Below, one piece after another: positions 43,445 to 54,465 of a stretch of DNA of 64,000 nt. Positions within the stretch are counted from its first letter, which is position 1; each line of letters opens with the position of its first letter. The stretch lies in contig NZ_CP076538.1 of NCBI RefSeq assembly GCF_018885265.1, positions 6,608,001 to 6,672,000 of the forward strand, written 5' to 3'. The position numbers and the translations under genes were made by a program. The notes under the pieces were generated by a model. It did not search any database, was not told where the DNA came from, and was given only the letters and a program-made list of their open reading frames with translations. Origin of the DNA: Amycolatopsis aidingensis (lineage in GTDB: Bacteria > Actinomycetota > Actinomycetes > Mycobacteriales > Pseudonocardiaceae).

Positions 43445-44497
43445 GTGACCACTGACAACAACCTTGCTCCGTCCTTCGACCGGATGCGCAACATGCTGGT
43501 GCGCGCGGCCGAGGTCCGAGAGAGCGAACAGCAGCAGATTTTCGACGCCCTCGACGACATCTACGCCCGGCTGTCGCCGGTCGACTCGCTCGGAGCGGTC
43601 CGCAAGCGGCTGTCCGAGCTACCCGACCGGACCGAGGTCGGGGTGCTGGCCGAGCGGCTCGATGAGGCGATGACCCGGCTCGAGGCGCAGGACAACGCCA
43701 TCGCGGAAGTCACCCGCGCGGTCGAGGCGATTGTCGACAAGCTGGCGAAGCCGTTCGCGCAGCTGGACGGCAGGCTGGACGGGGTCGGCGCACGCTTCGA
43801 GGGTGTCGCGGGCCGGATGGACGGCCTCGAGGACAAGCTGCAGAACATCCACCGCAGGCTGGACGAGCTCGGCACCCACCTGGACAAGCAGGACGACAAG
43901 CTGGACGCGCTGCCGGCGGCGGTGCACGGCCCGGTGCGCGAGCGGATCGACGCGCTGGAGAGCGACCTGCAGACCCGGATCACCGAGCTGGACGAGGCCA
44001 CCAAGGAGCGCACCGAGGCGGTGCGCACGGCGGTCACCGAGACCGGCGAGATGGTCGACCCCGCCGAGCGGCTGGACAACCTCGGCGGCCGGATCGAGCA
44101 GGTCGGCGGCAGGCTCGAGGAGCTGGCAGGCAGGCTGGACAAGGTCGAGGAGGCCGTCACCGAACGGCTCGGCCAGCTGGACGGCGCGCTGAAGAGCGGC
44201 CTGTCCAAGGTCGAGGGCACCATCTCCGACCGGCCGGACACCGAGGTCGTCACCTCACTGGTGAAGCAGAGCAACGAGGAGTCCGAGCGCCGCATCGGGG
44301 GCCAGCTGGACGAGGCCATGGCCACCTTCGCCGAGCTGATGCTCGGTGGCGGCCCGGCCCCGCAGCCGGTGCCCGCCCCGCCAGCGCCGCGGCAGCCGCG
44401 CCGGAACAACAACCGCAACGGCCGCTCGACCAAGGCCGCGGACAAGGCGAAGAACTCCAGCAACAACGCCGAATCGGGCGAGGAGAGCTCCGCCTGA
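43445..44497 (+). CDS. Coiled-coil protein of unknown function
   Basis: From the GTG at 43445 the 350-aa protein is mostly heptad-like, with repeated segments such as QLDGRLDGVGARFEGVAGR, IHRRLDELGTHLDKQDDK and RLEELAGRLDKVEEA. A Pro-rich stretch (PVPAPPAPRQP) and a basic, Asn-rich tail (RRNNNRNGRSTKAADKAK) end it. AAGGA upstream supports this GTG; an ATG at 43430 is an alternative. It has no membrane segment or known domain. It converges on deoA; the tail might bind nucleic acid or membranes, which is inferred only. Confidence 0.8.
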   Translation: MTTDNNLAPSFDRMRNMLVRAAEVRESEQQQIFDALDDIYARLSPVDSLGAVRKRLSELPDRTEVGVLAERLDEAMTRLEAQDNAIAEVTRAVEAIVDKLAKPFAQLDGRLDGVGARFEGVAGRMDGLEDKLQNIHRRLDELGTHLDKQDDKLDALPAAVHGPVRERIDALESDLQTRITELDEATKERTEAVRTAVTETGEMVDPAERLDNLGGRIEQVGGRLEELAGRLDKVEEAVTERLGQLDGALKSGLSKVEGTISDRPDTEVVTSLVKQSNEESERRIGGQLDEAMATFAELMLGGGPAPQPVPAPPAPRQPRRNNNRNGRSTKAADKAKNSSNNAESGEESSA

Positions 44498-44503
44498 GAG
44501 CTA

Positions 44504-45793
44504 CTACTCCCTGATCGTCTCCAGCAGGATGCCCTCGCCCGTGGCGGGGGCATCCTGCGTTCCGGCGATCGCGAGGCCGTCCCGCAGTGCCGCCAGCGCG
44601 GCCGGCACCGCCTCCGGGGTGTCGGTGTGCAACTCCAGTAGCGGCTGCCCGGCGCTGACCCGGTCCCCTGGCTTGGCAAGGCAACGGATGCCCGCGGCGG
44701 CCTGCACCGGCTCGCCCCGCCGGGTGCGGCCTGCACCCAGCCGCCAGGCGGCGACCCCGACCGCATAGGCGTCCAGGGTGGCCAGCACCCCGTCGGACTC
44801 CGCAGGCACCACCTGCGTGTGTGCCGGGGTGGGCAGCGCCGCTTCCGGGTCGCCGCCCTGGGCGCTGATCATCCGGCACCAGGTCTCGTAGGCCTGCCCG
44901 GAGGCCAGCACCGGGGCGGGATCCACCTCGGGCAGTCCGGCCCCGGCCAGCATCTCCCGCGCCAGCGCCAGGGTGAGTTCGACCACATCGGCGGGCCCGC
45001 CGCCGCGGAGCACCTCGACCGACTCGGCCACCTCCACCGCGTTACCGACCGCGCTGCCGAGCGGGACGCTCATCCCGGTCAGCAGGGCCGTGGTGGCCAG
45101 TCCGTGCGCGGCGCCGATCCGCACCATCGTGCGGGCCAGCTCGCGCGCCTGCTCGCGCTCGCGCATGAACGCCCCGGTGCCGGTCTTGACGTCCAGCACG
45201 AGCGCTCCGGCGCCCTCGGCGATCTTCTTGCTCATGATCGAGCTGGCGATCAGCGGGATGGACTCCACCGTGCCGGTGACATCGCGCAGGGCGTAGAGCT
45301 TGCGGTCGGCAGGGGCCAGCGCGGGCGTGGCGGCGCAGACCACCGCGCCCACCCGCTCCAGCTGGCGGGTGATCTCCTCGGTGCTCAGCTCGGGCCGCCA
45401 GCCAGGGATGGCCTCCAGCTTGTCCAGCGTGCCGCCGGTGTGCCCGAGCCCCCTGCCGGACAGCTGCGGCACCGCGGCGCCACAGGCGGCGACCAGCGGG
45501 GCGAGCGGCAGGGTGATCTTGTCCCCCACTCCGCCGGTGGAGTGCTTGTCCACGGTCGGCCGGGACACCCGCAGGTCCAGCCGCTCGCCTGAGTCGATCA
45601 TGGCGCCGGTCCAGTCCGCAGTCTCCCGCGCGTCCATCCCGCGCAGGAAGATCGCCATGGCCAGCGCGGACATCTGCTCCTCGGCGACCACGTCGCGGGT
45701 GTAGGCGTCCACCACCCAGTCGATCTGCTCCCTGGTCAGCGCGCCGCCGTCCCGCTTGGCCCTGATCACGTCCACCGCCGCGAAAGCTTCCAT
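44504..45793 (-). CDS. deoA: Thymidine (pyrimidine-nucleoside) phosphorylase
   Basis: DeoA phosphorolyses thymidine or deoxyuridine to the base and deoxyribose-1-phosphate. The 429-aa protein has the family signature KHSTGGVGDKITLPLAPL, SGRGLGHTGGTLDKLE and a C-terminal segment with ARTMVRIGAAHG and GNAVEVAESVEVL. ATG at 45793 follows GGAG. It lies 31 bp downstream of cdd as the last gene of the nucleoside-uptake operon. Its product after phosphomutase action would feed DeoC at 28293. Confidence 0.95.
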   Translation of the reverse strand: MEAFAAVDVIRAKRDGGALTREQIDWVVDAYTRDVVAEEQMSALAMAIFLRGMDARETADWTGAMIDSGERLDLRVSRPTVDKHSTGGVGDKITLPLAPLVAACGAAVPQLSGRGLGHTGGTLDKLEAIPGWRPELSTEEITRQLERVGAVVCAATPALAPADRKLYALRDVTGTVESIPLIASSIMSKKIAEGAGALVLDVKTGTGAFMREREQARELARTMVRIGAAHGLATTALLTGMSVPLGSAVGNAVEVAESVEVLRGGGPADVVELTLALAREMLAGAGLPEVDPAPVLASGQAYETWCRMISAQGGDPEAALPTPAHTQVVPAESDGVLATLDAYAVGVAAWRLGAGRTRRGEPVQAAAGIRCLAKPGDRVSAGQPLLELHTDTPEAVPAALAALRDGLAIAGTQDAPATGEGILLETIRE

Positions 45794-45824
45794 GGACACT
45801 CCGTAATCCTCCTGCTCAGCCCAC

Positions 45825-46214
45825 TTAGGGCAGGTGGGTGGGGCCGAAGGCGTCGGGGAGGACCTCGGCCATCGGGCGGATGCCGTGCGGGGTGTCGACA
45901 AGGCAGTCCGGGCCGCCGAGCTCGAACAGGATCTGCCTGCACCGCCCGCAGGGCATCAGCAGCTCACCGTCCCCGCTGCGGCAGGCCACCGCCACCAGCC
46001 TGCCGCCGCCGGTGAGCCGCAACTGGCCCGCCATCGTGCACTCGGCACACAGCCCGAGCCCGTACGAGGCGTTCTCCACGTTGCAGCCCAGGACCTGTCT
46101 TCCATCGTCCACAATGGCCGCGACGCCGACCCGTAGCCCGGAGTACGGGGCATAGGCGGAATACGCGATCCGTACCGCGGCGCTCCGTAACGCATCCCAG
46201 TCCACAGTAGACAT
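45825..46214 (-). CDS. cdd: Cytidine deaminase
   Basis: The 129-aa homotetrameric-type enzyme contains CNVENASYG, the catalytic CAECTMAG and the zinc motif PCGRCRQILFE. It converts cytidine and deoxycytidine to uridine forms. The ATG at 46214 was chosen over 46223. It is 5 bp downstream of the second permease gene and just upstream of deoA, giving the usual uptake-and-salvage operon order. Confidence 0.96.
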   Translation of the reverse strand: MSTVDWDALRSAAVRIAYSAYAPYSGLRVGVAAIVDDGRQVLGCNVENASYGLGLCAECTMAGQLRLTGGGRLVAVACRSGDGELLMPCGRCRQILFELGGPDCLVDTPHGIRPMAEVLPDAFGPTHLP

Positions 46215-46219
46215 CGGAC

Positions 46220-47500
46220 TCACTCGCCCTCGCCCCGCCGGTACCGCTGGCCGAGCGAGCGCGGTGGTCGCAGTCGTTGCGCCGCGACGGCGAGCACGAT
46301 GAGCGTGACGAAGTGCGCCGAGTACGGGATCAGGTCGCTCGGCAGCTCGTCATTGGACCAGTAGATGTAGTACAGGATCCCGGCCCCGACCGTGCCCAGC
46401 GCCGCCGCGATCCACCGCCGCCGCAGCAGCTGCACCACCACGATCACCGCCAGCAGCAGCACCGCGCCGTAAAGCAGGGCGAGCACCGCCTCGCCGCCCC
46501 CGGCCAGCTGCAGGCCGTCGGCGTAGCCGAACAGGGCGGCGCCGCCGAGCAGCCCGCCTGGCCGCCAGTTACCGAAGATCATGGCGGCCAGGCCGATGAA
46601 CCCGCGACCGTTGGTCTGATTCTCCAGGTAGTCGGCCCCGCCGGGCAGCAGCACCAGGGATGCGCCACCCATCCCGGCCAGCCCACCGGACACCGCCAGC
46701 GCGGCGTACTTGTGCAGATAGACGTTCACCCCGAGGGACTCGGCCGCGACCGGGTTCTCCCCGCAGGAGCGCAGCCGCAGGCCGAACCGGGTGCGCCAGA
46801 GCACGAGGTAGCTGAGTGGCACCAGCAGCAACGCGATCATCGCCAGCGGGGACACCTGGGTGATCAGCCCGCGCAGCAGCCCGGCCACATCGGAGATCCC
46901 GGCCCGGTGCATCTCCTCGAGATCGCCGAGCCAGTCGGAGAGGAAGGTGGCCGAGTAGGTGTCGAACTTGGGCACCGGCGGCGACTGCCGCGGGTTGCCG
47001 GACAACGGCTCGAAGATCAGGTTCGCCAGGTACTTGGTGACCCCGAGGCCGAGCAGGTTGATTGCCACCCCGGACACGATGTGGTTGACGTTGAAGGTCA
47101 CCGTGGCCACCGCGTGCAGCAGCCCGCCGAGGGCGCCGAAGACGATCGCCGCCAGCAGCCCGGCCCACACGCCGCCGTAGTAGGCGCCCCAGGCCGCGCC
47201 CCAGGTGCCGAGGATCATCATGCCCTCGAGCCCGATGTTGATCACGCCGGAGCGCTCGGCCCACAACCCGCCGAGCGCGGCCAGCAGGATCGGCAGGGCC
47301 AGCCGCAGCGCGGTGTTCGCGGTGCTGCTGGAGGTGAGCACGTCCAGCCCGGTCAGGTACGAGGTGGTGGCCAGCACGGCGATCGCCGCCACGGCCCACA
47401 GCACGCCCTTGGCCCAGCCGGGCAGCCCGCGCCCGCCGCGCTCCGGCGGCCGGGTCGATGGGCTGGGCGGCGGGGTGGTGCCCTCGATGGTCAGGCTCAT
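46220..47500 (-). CDS. Nucleoside ABC transporter permease (second)
   Basis: This 426-aa protein is a BPD_transp_2 permease with about ten helices, including GLWAERSGVINIGLEGMMILG, the classic signature of BMP-associated nucleoside permeases. The C-terminus adds further helices and a basic tail. It starts 4 nt inside the end of the first permease gene. Confidence 0.93.
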   Translation of the reverse strand: MSLTIEGTTPPPSPSTRPPERGGRGLPGWAKGVLWAVAAIAVLATTSYLTGLDVLTSSSTANTALRLALPILLAALGGLWAERSGVINIGLEGMMILGTWGAAWGAYYGGVWAGLLAAIVFGALGGLLHAVATVTFNVNHIVSGVAINLLGLGVTKYLANLIFEPLSGNPRQSPPVPKFDTYSATFLSDWLGDLEEMHRAGISDVAGLLRGLITQVSPLAMIALLLVPLSYLVLWRTRFGLRLRSCGENPVAAESLGVNVYLHKYAALAVSGGLAGMGGASLVLLPGGADYLENQTNGRGFIGLAAMIFGNWRPGGLLGGAALFGYADGLQLAGGGEAVLALLYGAVLLLAVIVVVQLLRRRWIAAALGTVGAGILYYIYWSNDELPSDLIPYSAHFVTLIVLAVAAQRLRPPRSLGQRYRRGEGE

Positions 47501-48600
47501 ACCGCGCCTCCCTCGCCGACACCGGCCGGTTTGTCCCTGCCGTTGCCGCTCAACGCGCGGCCCACCCTGCGCTGCTCGGCGGCCAGGTCGGCGCGCCGGA
47601 CGATCTCGTAGGCCACGACCACCGACAGCACCATCGTGCCCTGGATGATCATCGCGATCTCCTGCGGGATCTCGATCTGCTCGAGGGACACTTTGGACTT
47701 GTCCAGGAAGGACCACAGCAGGGCGCCGAAGGCGATGCCGACCGGATGGTTGCGGCCGATCAGTGCCACCGCGATCCCGGTGAAGCCGTACTGCTGGGTG
47801 GAGGTGATGCCGTAGCTGTAGTCCCTGCCGAGCAGTTCGGGCATGGCGATCAGCCCGGCAACCGCGCCGGAGAGCAGCATCGCGACGAAGGCCATCTTCT
47901 TCGCGCTGACCCCGCCCGCGGCCGCCGCGGTCGGCGACTCGCCGCTGGCCTTGAGCTCGAAGCCGAACCGGGTCCGGTTCAGCATGAACCAGTACACCAC
48001 GCCGAGCGCGGTCGCGATGAGCACGAAGCCGAACAGGGTCCCCGCGTTGCCGAGCGGGATGCCGGGAACCCAGCCGCTCGGGTCGATCTCCCTGGTACTC
48101 ACGTTGTTACCGCGCTGCACCCCGAACTGGTCCGGGTTGACCAGGAAGGCGATGATCCCGCCGACGATCGCGTTCAGCATGATCGTGGAGATCACCTCGT
48201 GCACCCCGCGGGTGACCTTGAGGATCGCCGGGATGGTGGCGTAGGCGGCGCCGGCGAACGCGGCCACCACGATGATCACGAAGGTGTGCAGCACCGGTGG
48301 CAGGTCCAGCGCGCCACCGACGATCGCGGCGACGATCGCGGCGAACCGGTACTGGCCCTCGACGCCGATGTTGAACAGGTTCATCTGGAAGCCGATGGCC
48401 ACCGCCAGCCCGGCAAGGTAGTAGACGGTGCCGAGGTTCACCGTGTCCACCGCGGTGGTGCCGCGGAACAACTGGGCGAACATCGTGCCGAAGGCCTGCA
48501 ACGGATCGGCACCGGAGATGAGCAGGGCCGCCGAGGACAGCAGCACGGCGAAGGCGATCGCCAGCAGCGGCGGCAGCAGGGTGGTACGCCAGGACCTCAC
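47497..48600 (-). CDS. Nucleoside ABC transporter permease (first)
   Basis: The 367-aa protein is the partner permease. It starts at a GTG overlapping the ATPase stop, with segments PLLAIAFAVLLSSAALLISG, VAIGFQMNLFNIGVEGQYRFAA, and GVHEVISTIMLNAIVGGI. These match the YufP-type permease of bacterial nucleoside importers. Confidence 0.93.
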   Translation of the reverse strand: MRSWRTTLLPPLLAIAFAVLLSSAALLISGADPLQAFGTMFAQLFRGTTAVDTVNLGTVYYLAGLAVAIGFQMNLFNIGVEGQYRFAAIVAAIVGGALDLPPVLHTFVIIVVAAFAGAAYATIPAILKVTRGVHEVISTIMLNAIVGGIIAFLVNPDQFGVQRGNNVSTREIDPSGWVPGIPLGNAGTLFGFVLIATALGVVYWFMLNRTRFGFELKASGESPTAAAAGGVSAKKMAFVAMLLSGAVAGLIAMPELLGRDYSYGITSTQQYGFTGIAVALIGRNHPVGIAFGALLWSFLDKSKVSLEQIEIPQEIAMIIQGTMVLSVVVAYEIVRRADLAAEQRRVGRALSGNGRDKPAGVGEGGAV

Positions 48601-50144
48601 TGCTCGCCTCCACTGTCCGCTCCGGTCATCGCCGAACCCAGTTCCTGCGGGGTCACCGTGGCCGGATCGGCCTCGCTGACCAGCCTGCCGCGCAGCATCA
48701 CCCGGATGGTGTCGGAGAGCCCGATCAGCTCGTCCAGGTCGGCGGAGACCAGCAGCACGGCCAGGCCCTTGGCGCGGGCGGTGCGGATCCGTTCCCAGAT
48801 CAGCGCCTGTGCCCCGACGTCCACCCCGCGAGTGGGGTGCGCGGCGACCAGCAGCACCGGGTCGCCGGAGAGCTCCCTGCCGACCACCAGTTTCTGCTGG
48901 TTGCCGCCGGAGAGGGCGCCGGCGGGGACCTCGATGCCGGGGGTGCGTACGTCGTAGTCCCGCACGATCCGCTCGGTGTCCTTGCGGGCCCCGGCCGCGT
49001 TGATCAGCGGCCCGCTGGCCACCGGCCCGCGGGTCTGGTAGCCGAGGATGCGATTGGCCCACAACGGTTGCTGCAGCAACAGGCCGTGCCGGGTGCGGTC
49101 CTCGGCGATGTAGCCGATCCCGGCCTCCCTGCGGGCCAGGGTGCCGAGCCGGGTGAGGTCGCGGGCGCCCCGCTCGCCGACCAGCTCGATCCGGCCGCCG
49201 CTGGCCTTGCGCATGCCCATGATGGTCTCGACCAGTTCGGTCTGCCCGTTGCCCTCGACCCCGGCGATGCCGAGCACCTCGCCCGCGTGCACGGTGAGCG
49301 AGACGTCCTCCAGCACGGCCCGGTCGGAGTCCTCGGCCTTCAGCCGCAGCCCGGTCACCCGCAGCACCTCGCGCTCGGTCACCGTGGACTCCCTGGTCTC
49401 CGGGCTGGGCAGCTCGCTGCCGACCATCATCTCGGCAAGCTCGTGCGTGCTGACCGCCGTGGGGTCCACGGTGCCGACCGTGCTGCCCCGCCGGATCACG
49501 GTGACCCGGTCGGCGATCGCCCGCACCTCGTCCAGCTTGTGCGAGATGAACAGGAAGGTGAACCCTTCCCGCTGCATGCTGCGCACGGTGTCGAACAGCG
49601 CGTCGACCTCCTGCGGGACCAGCACCGCGGTGGGCTCGTCCAGGATCACGATCCGGGCGCCGCGGTAGAGCACCTTGACGATCTCCACCCGCTGCCGGTC
49701 GGCTACCCCGAGCCGCTCCACCAGGGTGTCCGGGTGCGCCCGCAGCCCGGTGCGCTCGGAAAGCTCGGCGATCCGCCTGCTCGCCGCCTGCGAGATGCCG
49801 TGCAGGCTCTCCGCGCCGAGCAGCACGTTCTCCCGCACGGTCAGGTTGTCGGCGAGCATGAAGTGCTGGTGCACCATGCCGATACCGGCCCGGATGGCGT
49901 CCTGCGGGTTGCGCAGCCGCACCTGCTCGCCGTTGACCGCGATGGTGCCCTCATCCGGCTGCTGCATGCCGTAGAGGATCTTCATCAGGGTGGACTTGCC
50001 CGCGCCGTTCTCCCCGCAGATGGCGTGTACCTCGCCCGCGCGGACGGTGAGGTTGACGTCGGAGTTGGCGACGACGCCGGGGAACCGCTTGGTGATTCCG
50101 GTCAGCTCGACGACCGGTTCCGGCTCGGGTTCGGCACTGTTCAT
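48597..50144 (-). CDS. Nucleoside ABC transporter dual ATPase
   Basis: The 515-aa protein has two nucleotide-binding domains. The first has Walker A GENGAGKST, Q-loop GMVHQHFMLADNLTV and Walker B ARIVILDEPTAVLVPQEV; the second has GVEGNGQTEL in place of Walker A and a complete LSGGNQQKLVVGREL signature. This asymmetry is normal for the simple-sugar/nucleoside (YufO) class. It sits between the BMP lipoprotein and permease genes. Confidence 0.95.
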   Translation of the reverse strand: MNSAEPEPEPVVELTGITKRFPGVVANSDVNLTVRAGEVHAICGENGAGKSTLMKILYGMQQPDEGTIAVNGEQVRLRNPQDAIRAGIGMVHQHFMLADNLTVRENVLLGAESLHGISQAASRRIAELSERTGLRAHPDTLVERLGVADRQRVEIVKVLYRGARIVILDEPTAVLVPQEVDALFDTVRSMQREGFTFLFISHKLDEVRAIADRVTVIRRGSTVGTVDPTAVSTHELAEMMVGSELPSPETRESTVTEREVLRVTGLRLKAEDSDRAVLEDVSLTVHAGEVLGIAGVEGNGQTELVETIMGMRKASGGRIELVGERGARDLTRLGTLARREAGIGYIAEDRTRHGLLLQQPLWANRILGYQTRGPVASGPLINAAGARKDTERIVRDYDVRTPGIEVPAGALSGGNQQKLVVGRELSGDPVLLVAAHPTRGVDVGAQALIWERIRTARAKGLAVLLVSADLDELIGLSDTIRVMLRGRLVSEADPATVTPQELGSAMTGADSGGEQ

Positions 50145-50224
50145 GGGGATGGATGCTCCCGGGAATCACGCGGTCGGGGCCCGGGGAGGGATCGCCCCGC
50201 CCGAGCCCCGCGCGCAGTGAGCTA

Positions 50225-51379
50225 CTAGTTAGCTGGCTTGTCCGAGACCGTGATCTCGCCGTCGATGATCTGCTGCTTGTAGCCGTCCAGGATCGGCTTG
50301 ATGTCGTCCACCTTGCCGCCCGAGGTGGAGTAGCCGACCCCGTTCACCGAAAGGTCGAACCGTTCCGGCAGCTGGGAGAGGTCGTCCTTGGCGACCGCGG
50401 CGATGTAGTCGAACACGGCCACGTCCACCCGCTTGACCATGGAGGTCATGATGACGTCCTTGACCGGCTCCAGGGTCTGCTGGTTGTACTGGTCGGAGTC
50501 GACGCCGATGGCGAGTGCGCCGGCCGCGGAGGCCGCCTCGAACACGCCCTTACCGGAGGCACCGGCCGCGTGGTAGATCACGTCGGCGCCCTTGTCCAGC
50601 TGCGCCTTGGCGATCACGTTGCCGCGCGCCGGGTCGTTGAAGCCGGAGATGTCACCCGCGGGGGTGATGTAGTCGTCCTCGATCTGCACCTTGTCCGAGA
50701 CCGCCTTGGCGCCCTGCAGGTAGCCTGCCTCGAACTTCTGGATCAGCGGGGTGTCCACCCCGCCGACGAAGCCGATGTGGCAGTTCTCGCTCTTGTAGAC
50801 GGCGGCGACCCCGGCCAGGAAGGAGCCCTGCTCCTCGGCGAACACCAGCGGCGTGACGTTCGGCTCGTCGACGGAGTTGTCGTCCACGATGGCGAACTTG
50901 GTGTCCGGGAAGTTCGGCGCCACCGCGGCCAGCGCCTCGGCGTAGGCGAAGCCGACGGCGATGATCGGGTTGAAGCCCTCGTTGGCCATCTGGGTGAGCC
51001 GCTGCTGCTTGGAGTCCTCCGACTCCTGCGCGGCGGCGGTGCTCTCCGTGGTGTCCCCGACGCCCAGCTCCTCGACCGCCCGGTCCACCCCGGCCGCGGC
51101 GGCGTCGTTGAAGGAGGCGTCACCCCGGCCGCCGACGTCGTAGGCCAGCCCGACCCGCAGGTCACTGGCGTCGACATCGGCCGCCGCCGTGCTCTCCTCG
51201 GTGGAGGCTTCCGACGGCGCGGGCGGCTTCGGGGCGGTGACGCAGGTGGCGTCCCCGCCGGAGCCGTCCGAGCCTGCGTTGTCGTTTCCGGAGTCCTTCG
51301 CGCACCCGGCCAGCGTCAACGCGCCGGCCATGGTGATAGCTGCTAGCGCGCGACCGCGCATCCGAAGACCGTTTCTCAT
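50225..51379 (-). CDS. BMP-family nucleoside-binding lipoprotein
   Basis: The 384-aa precursor has a lipobox (ALTLAGCAKDSG, lipid Cys near residue 26), a Gly/Asp-rich linker, and the BMP/PnrA domain (LRVGLAYDVGGRGDASFND, IIAVGFAYAEALAAVA, GFVGGVDTPLIQKFEAGY). It captures nucleosides outside the cell for the transporter encoded downstream. The ATG at 51379 was preferred; a GTG 15 nt upstream is possible. Confidence 0.94.
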   Translation of the reverse strand: MRNGLRMRGRALAAITMAGALTLAGCAKDSGNDNAGSDGSGGDATCVTAPKPPAPSEASTEESTAAADVDASDLRVGLAYDVGGRGDASFNDAAAAGVDRAVEELGVGDTTESTAAAQESEDSKQQRLTQMANEGFNPIIAVGFAYAEALAAVAPNFPDTKFAIVDDNSVDEPNVTPLVFAEEQGSFLAGVAAVYKSENCHIGFVGGVDTPLIQKFEAGYLQGAKAVSDKVQIEDDYITPAGDISGFNDPARGNVIAKAQLDKGADVIYHAAGASGKGVFEAASAAGALAIGVDSDQYNQQTLEPVKDVIMTSMVKRVDVAVFDYIAAVAKDDLSQLPERFDLSVNGVGYSTSGGKVDDIKPILDGYKQQIIDGEITVSDKPAN

Positions 51380-51775
51380 AGTCGCCTTTCTCACTCCCCA
51401 GGGCTCGCGCTCGATTCGCGCACGGTACCCGCCGGTCAAGCGCTCGCCATACGGAGACCACCCCGCGTAACCCAAATGTTTGCCATTGCATCGTATTGCG
51501 ATCAAGCACACACCAACCGTGATCGGCTGCGGCGCGGGTCACCCGTCGGAAGGACCCCGGCCGGGGGCGGACCGGCGGGGGTGTCTGGTCCATCACACAG
51601 AAGAGGCCGAGGTTGAGGGGCCGGGACGCGACGGGTCTAGCATCCAGTGCATCAACGCTCGACGACCTTTGACCTCGGCATCGTCGCCGATCCGTCCCAA
51701 GTGGACGTATCCGCGGGCGTCGGAGTCGCCGGTCAGCCGGGCTCAGTCCAGCCAGACGTTGGAGGCCTTTCACCG
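51380..51775. other. Divergent promoter region of nucleoside-uptake and sdh operons
   Basis: This 396-bp interval holds no supportable gene. It must carry promoters for the leftward bmp operon and the rightward sdhCDAB operon. I saw no palindrome strong enough to name. Confidence 0.5.
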
Positions 51776-52237
51776 ATGTCCACCACGGCTAGCACCGCAG
51801 CGGAGGGGGCCGAGAGCCACGCCGCGGTGCGCAGCGATCGGACAGGCACTTCACGGCGCGGCACGTTCTACCGCGGCGACCCCGGCATGTGGTCCTGGGT
51901 GCTGCACCGTGTCACCGGCGTGCTCACCTTCTTCTTCCTGTTCGTCCACGTGCTCGACACCGCCCTGGTCCGGGTGTCCCCGGAGAGCTACGACGCGGTG
52001 ATCGAGACCTACAAGACCCCGCTGGTCAACCTGCTCGAGGTGGCGCTGGTCGGCGCGGTGCTCTACCACGCGCTGAACGGCATCCGGGTGATGCTGGTGG
52101 ACTTCTGGTCCAAGGGGCCCAGGCTGCAGCGCCCGATGCTGTGGACGATCATCGGCATCTGGGTCGTCGTGATGATCCCCGGCACCTACTTCATGCTGCA
52201 GCGCACGGTGAGCGAGATGTTCGGAGGCGGGAACTGA
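51776..52237 (+). CDS. sdhC: Succinate dehydrogenase cytochrome b556 subunit
   Basis: The 153-aa membrane subunit starts at ATG 51776 with GGAGG upstream. A polar N-terminus precedes three helices; WVLHRVTGVLTFFFLFVHVLD contains the conserved HRxTG and a probable haem-ligand His. It anchors SdhAB and passes electrons to menaquinone. Its stop overlaps sdhD by one base. Confidence 0.94.
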   Translation: MSTTASTAAEGAESHAAVRSDRTGTSRRGTFYRGDPGMWSWVLHRVTGVLTFFFLFVHVLDTALVRVSPESYDAVIETYKTPLVNLLEVALVGAVLYHALNGIRVMLVDFWSKGPRLQRPMLWTIIGIWVVVMIPGTYFMLQRTVSEMFGGGN

Positions 52238-52653
52238 TGACCGAGGCCCTCACTCTGGACAAGCCCCGCTCCCCGCGCCGCCCCGCGGCCCGGCGCAGCA
52301 ACTTCGAGCTGTACAGCTGGCTGTTCATGCGCATCTCCGGCCTCGCGCTGGTGGTGCTCGTGCTCGGCCACCTGTTCATCATGAACATCCTGGACGGCGG
52401 GGTGCACCGGCTGAACTTCGCCTTCGTCGCCGGCCGGTGGGCCTCGCCGTTCTGGCAGTTCTGGGACCTGGCGATGCTCTGGCTCGCGCAGCTGCACGGC
52501 GGCAACGGCCTGCGCACCATCATCGACGACTACGCCCGCAAGGACAGCACCCGGTTCTGGCTGAAGATCGTGCTGTACGTGTCGATGGTGCTCATCCTCT
52601 CCGTCGGCACCCTGGTGATCTTCACCTTCGACCCGAACATCTCGGCCAGCTGA
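52237..52653 (+). CDS. sdhD: Succinate dehydrogenase hydrophobic anchor subunit
   Basis: The 138-aa protein has three predicted helices, including WLFMRISGLALVVLVLGHLFI and WLKIVLYVSMVLILSVG. It pairs with SdhC in the membrane anchor. It is coupled to sdhC by TGATG and lies 24 bp before sdhA. Confidence 0.93.
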   Translation: MTEALTLDKPRSPRRPAARRSNFELYSWLFMRISGLALVVLVLGHLFIMNILDGGVHRLNFAFVAGRWASPFWQFWDLAMLWLAQLHGGNGLRTIIDDYARKDSTRFWLKIVLYVSMVLILSVGTLVIFTFDPNISAS

Positions 52654-52677
52654 CCCACCACCACACGGAGAGAACCC

Positions 52678-54464
<1,787 letters not shown>

Positions 54465-54465
<1 letters not shown>

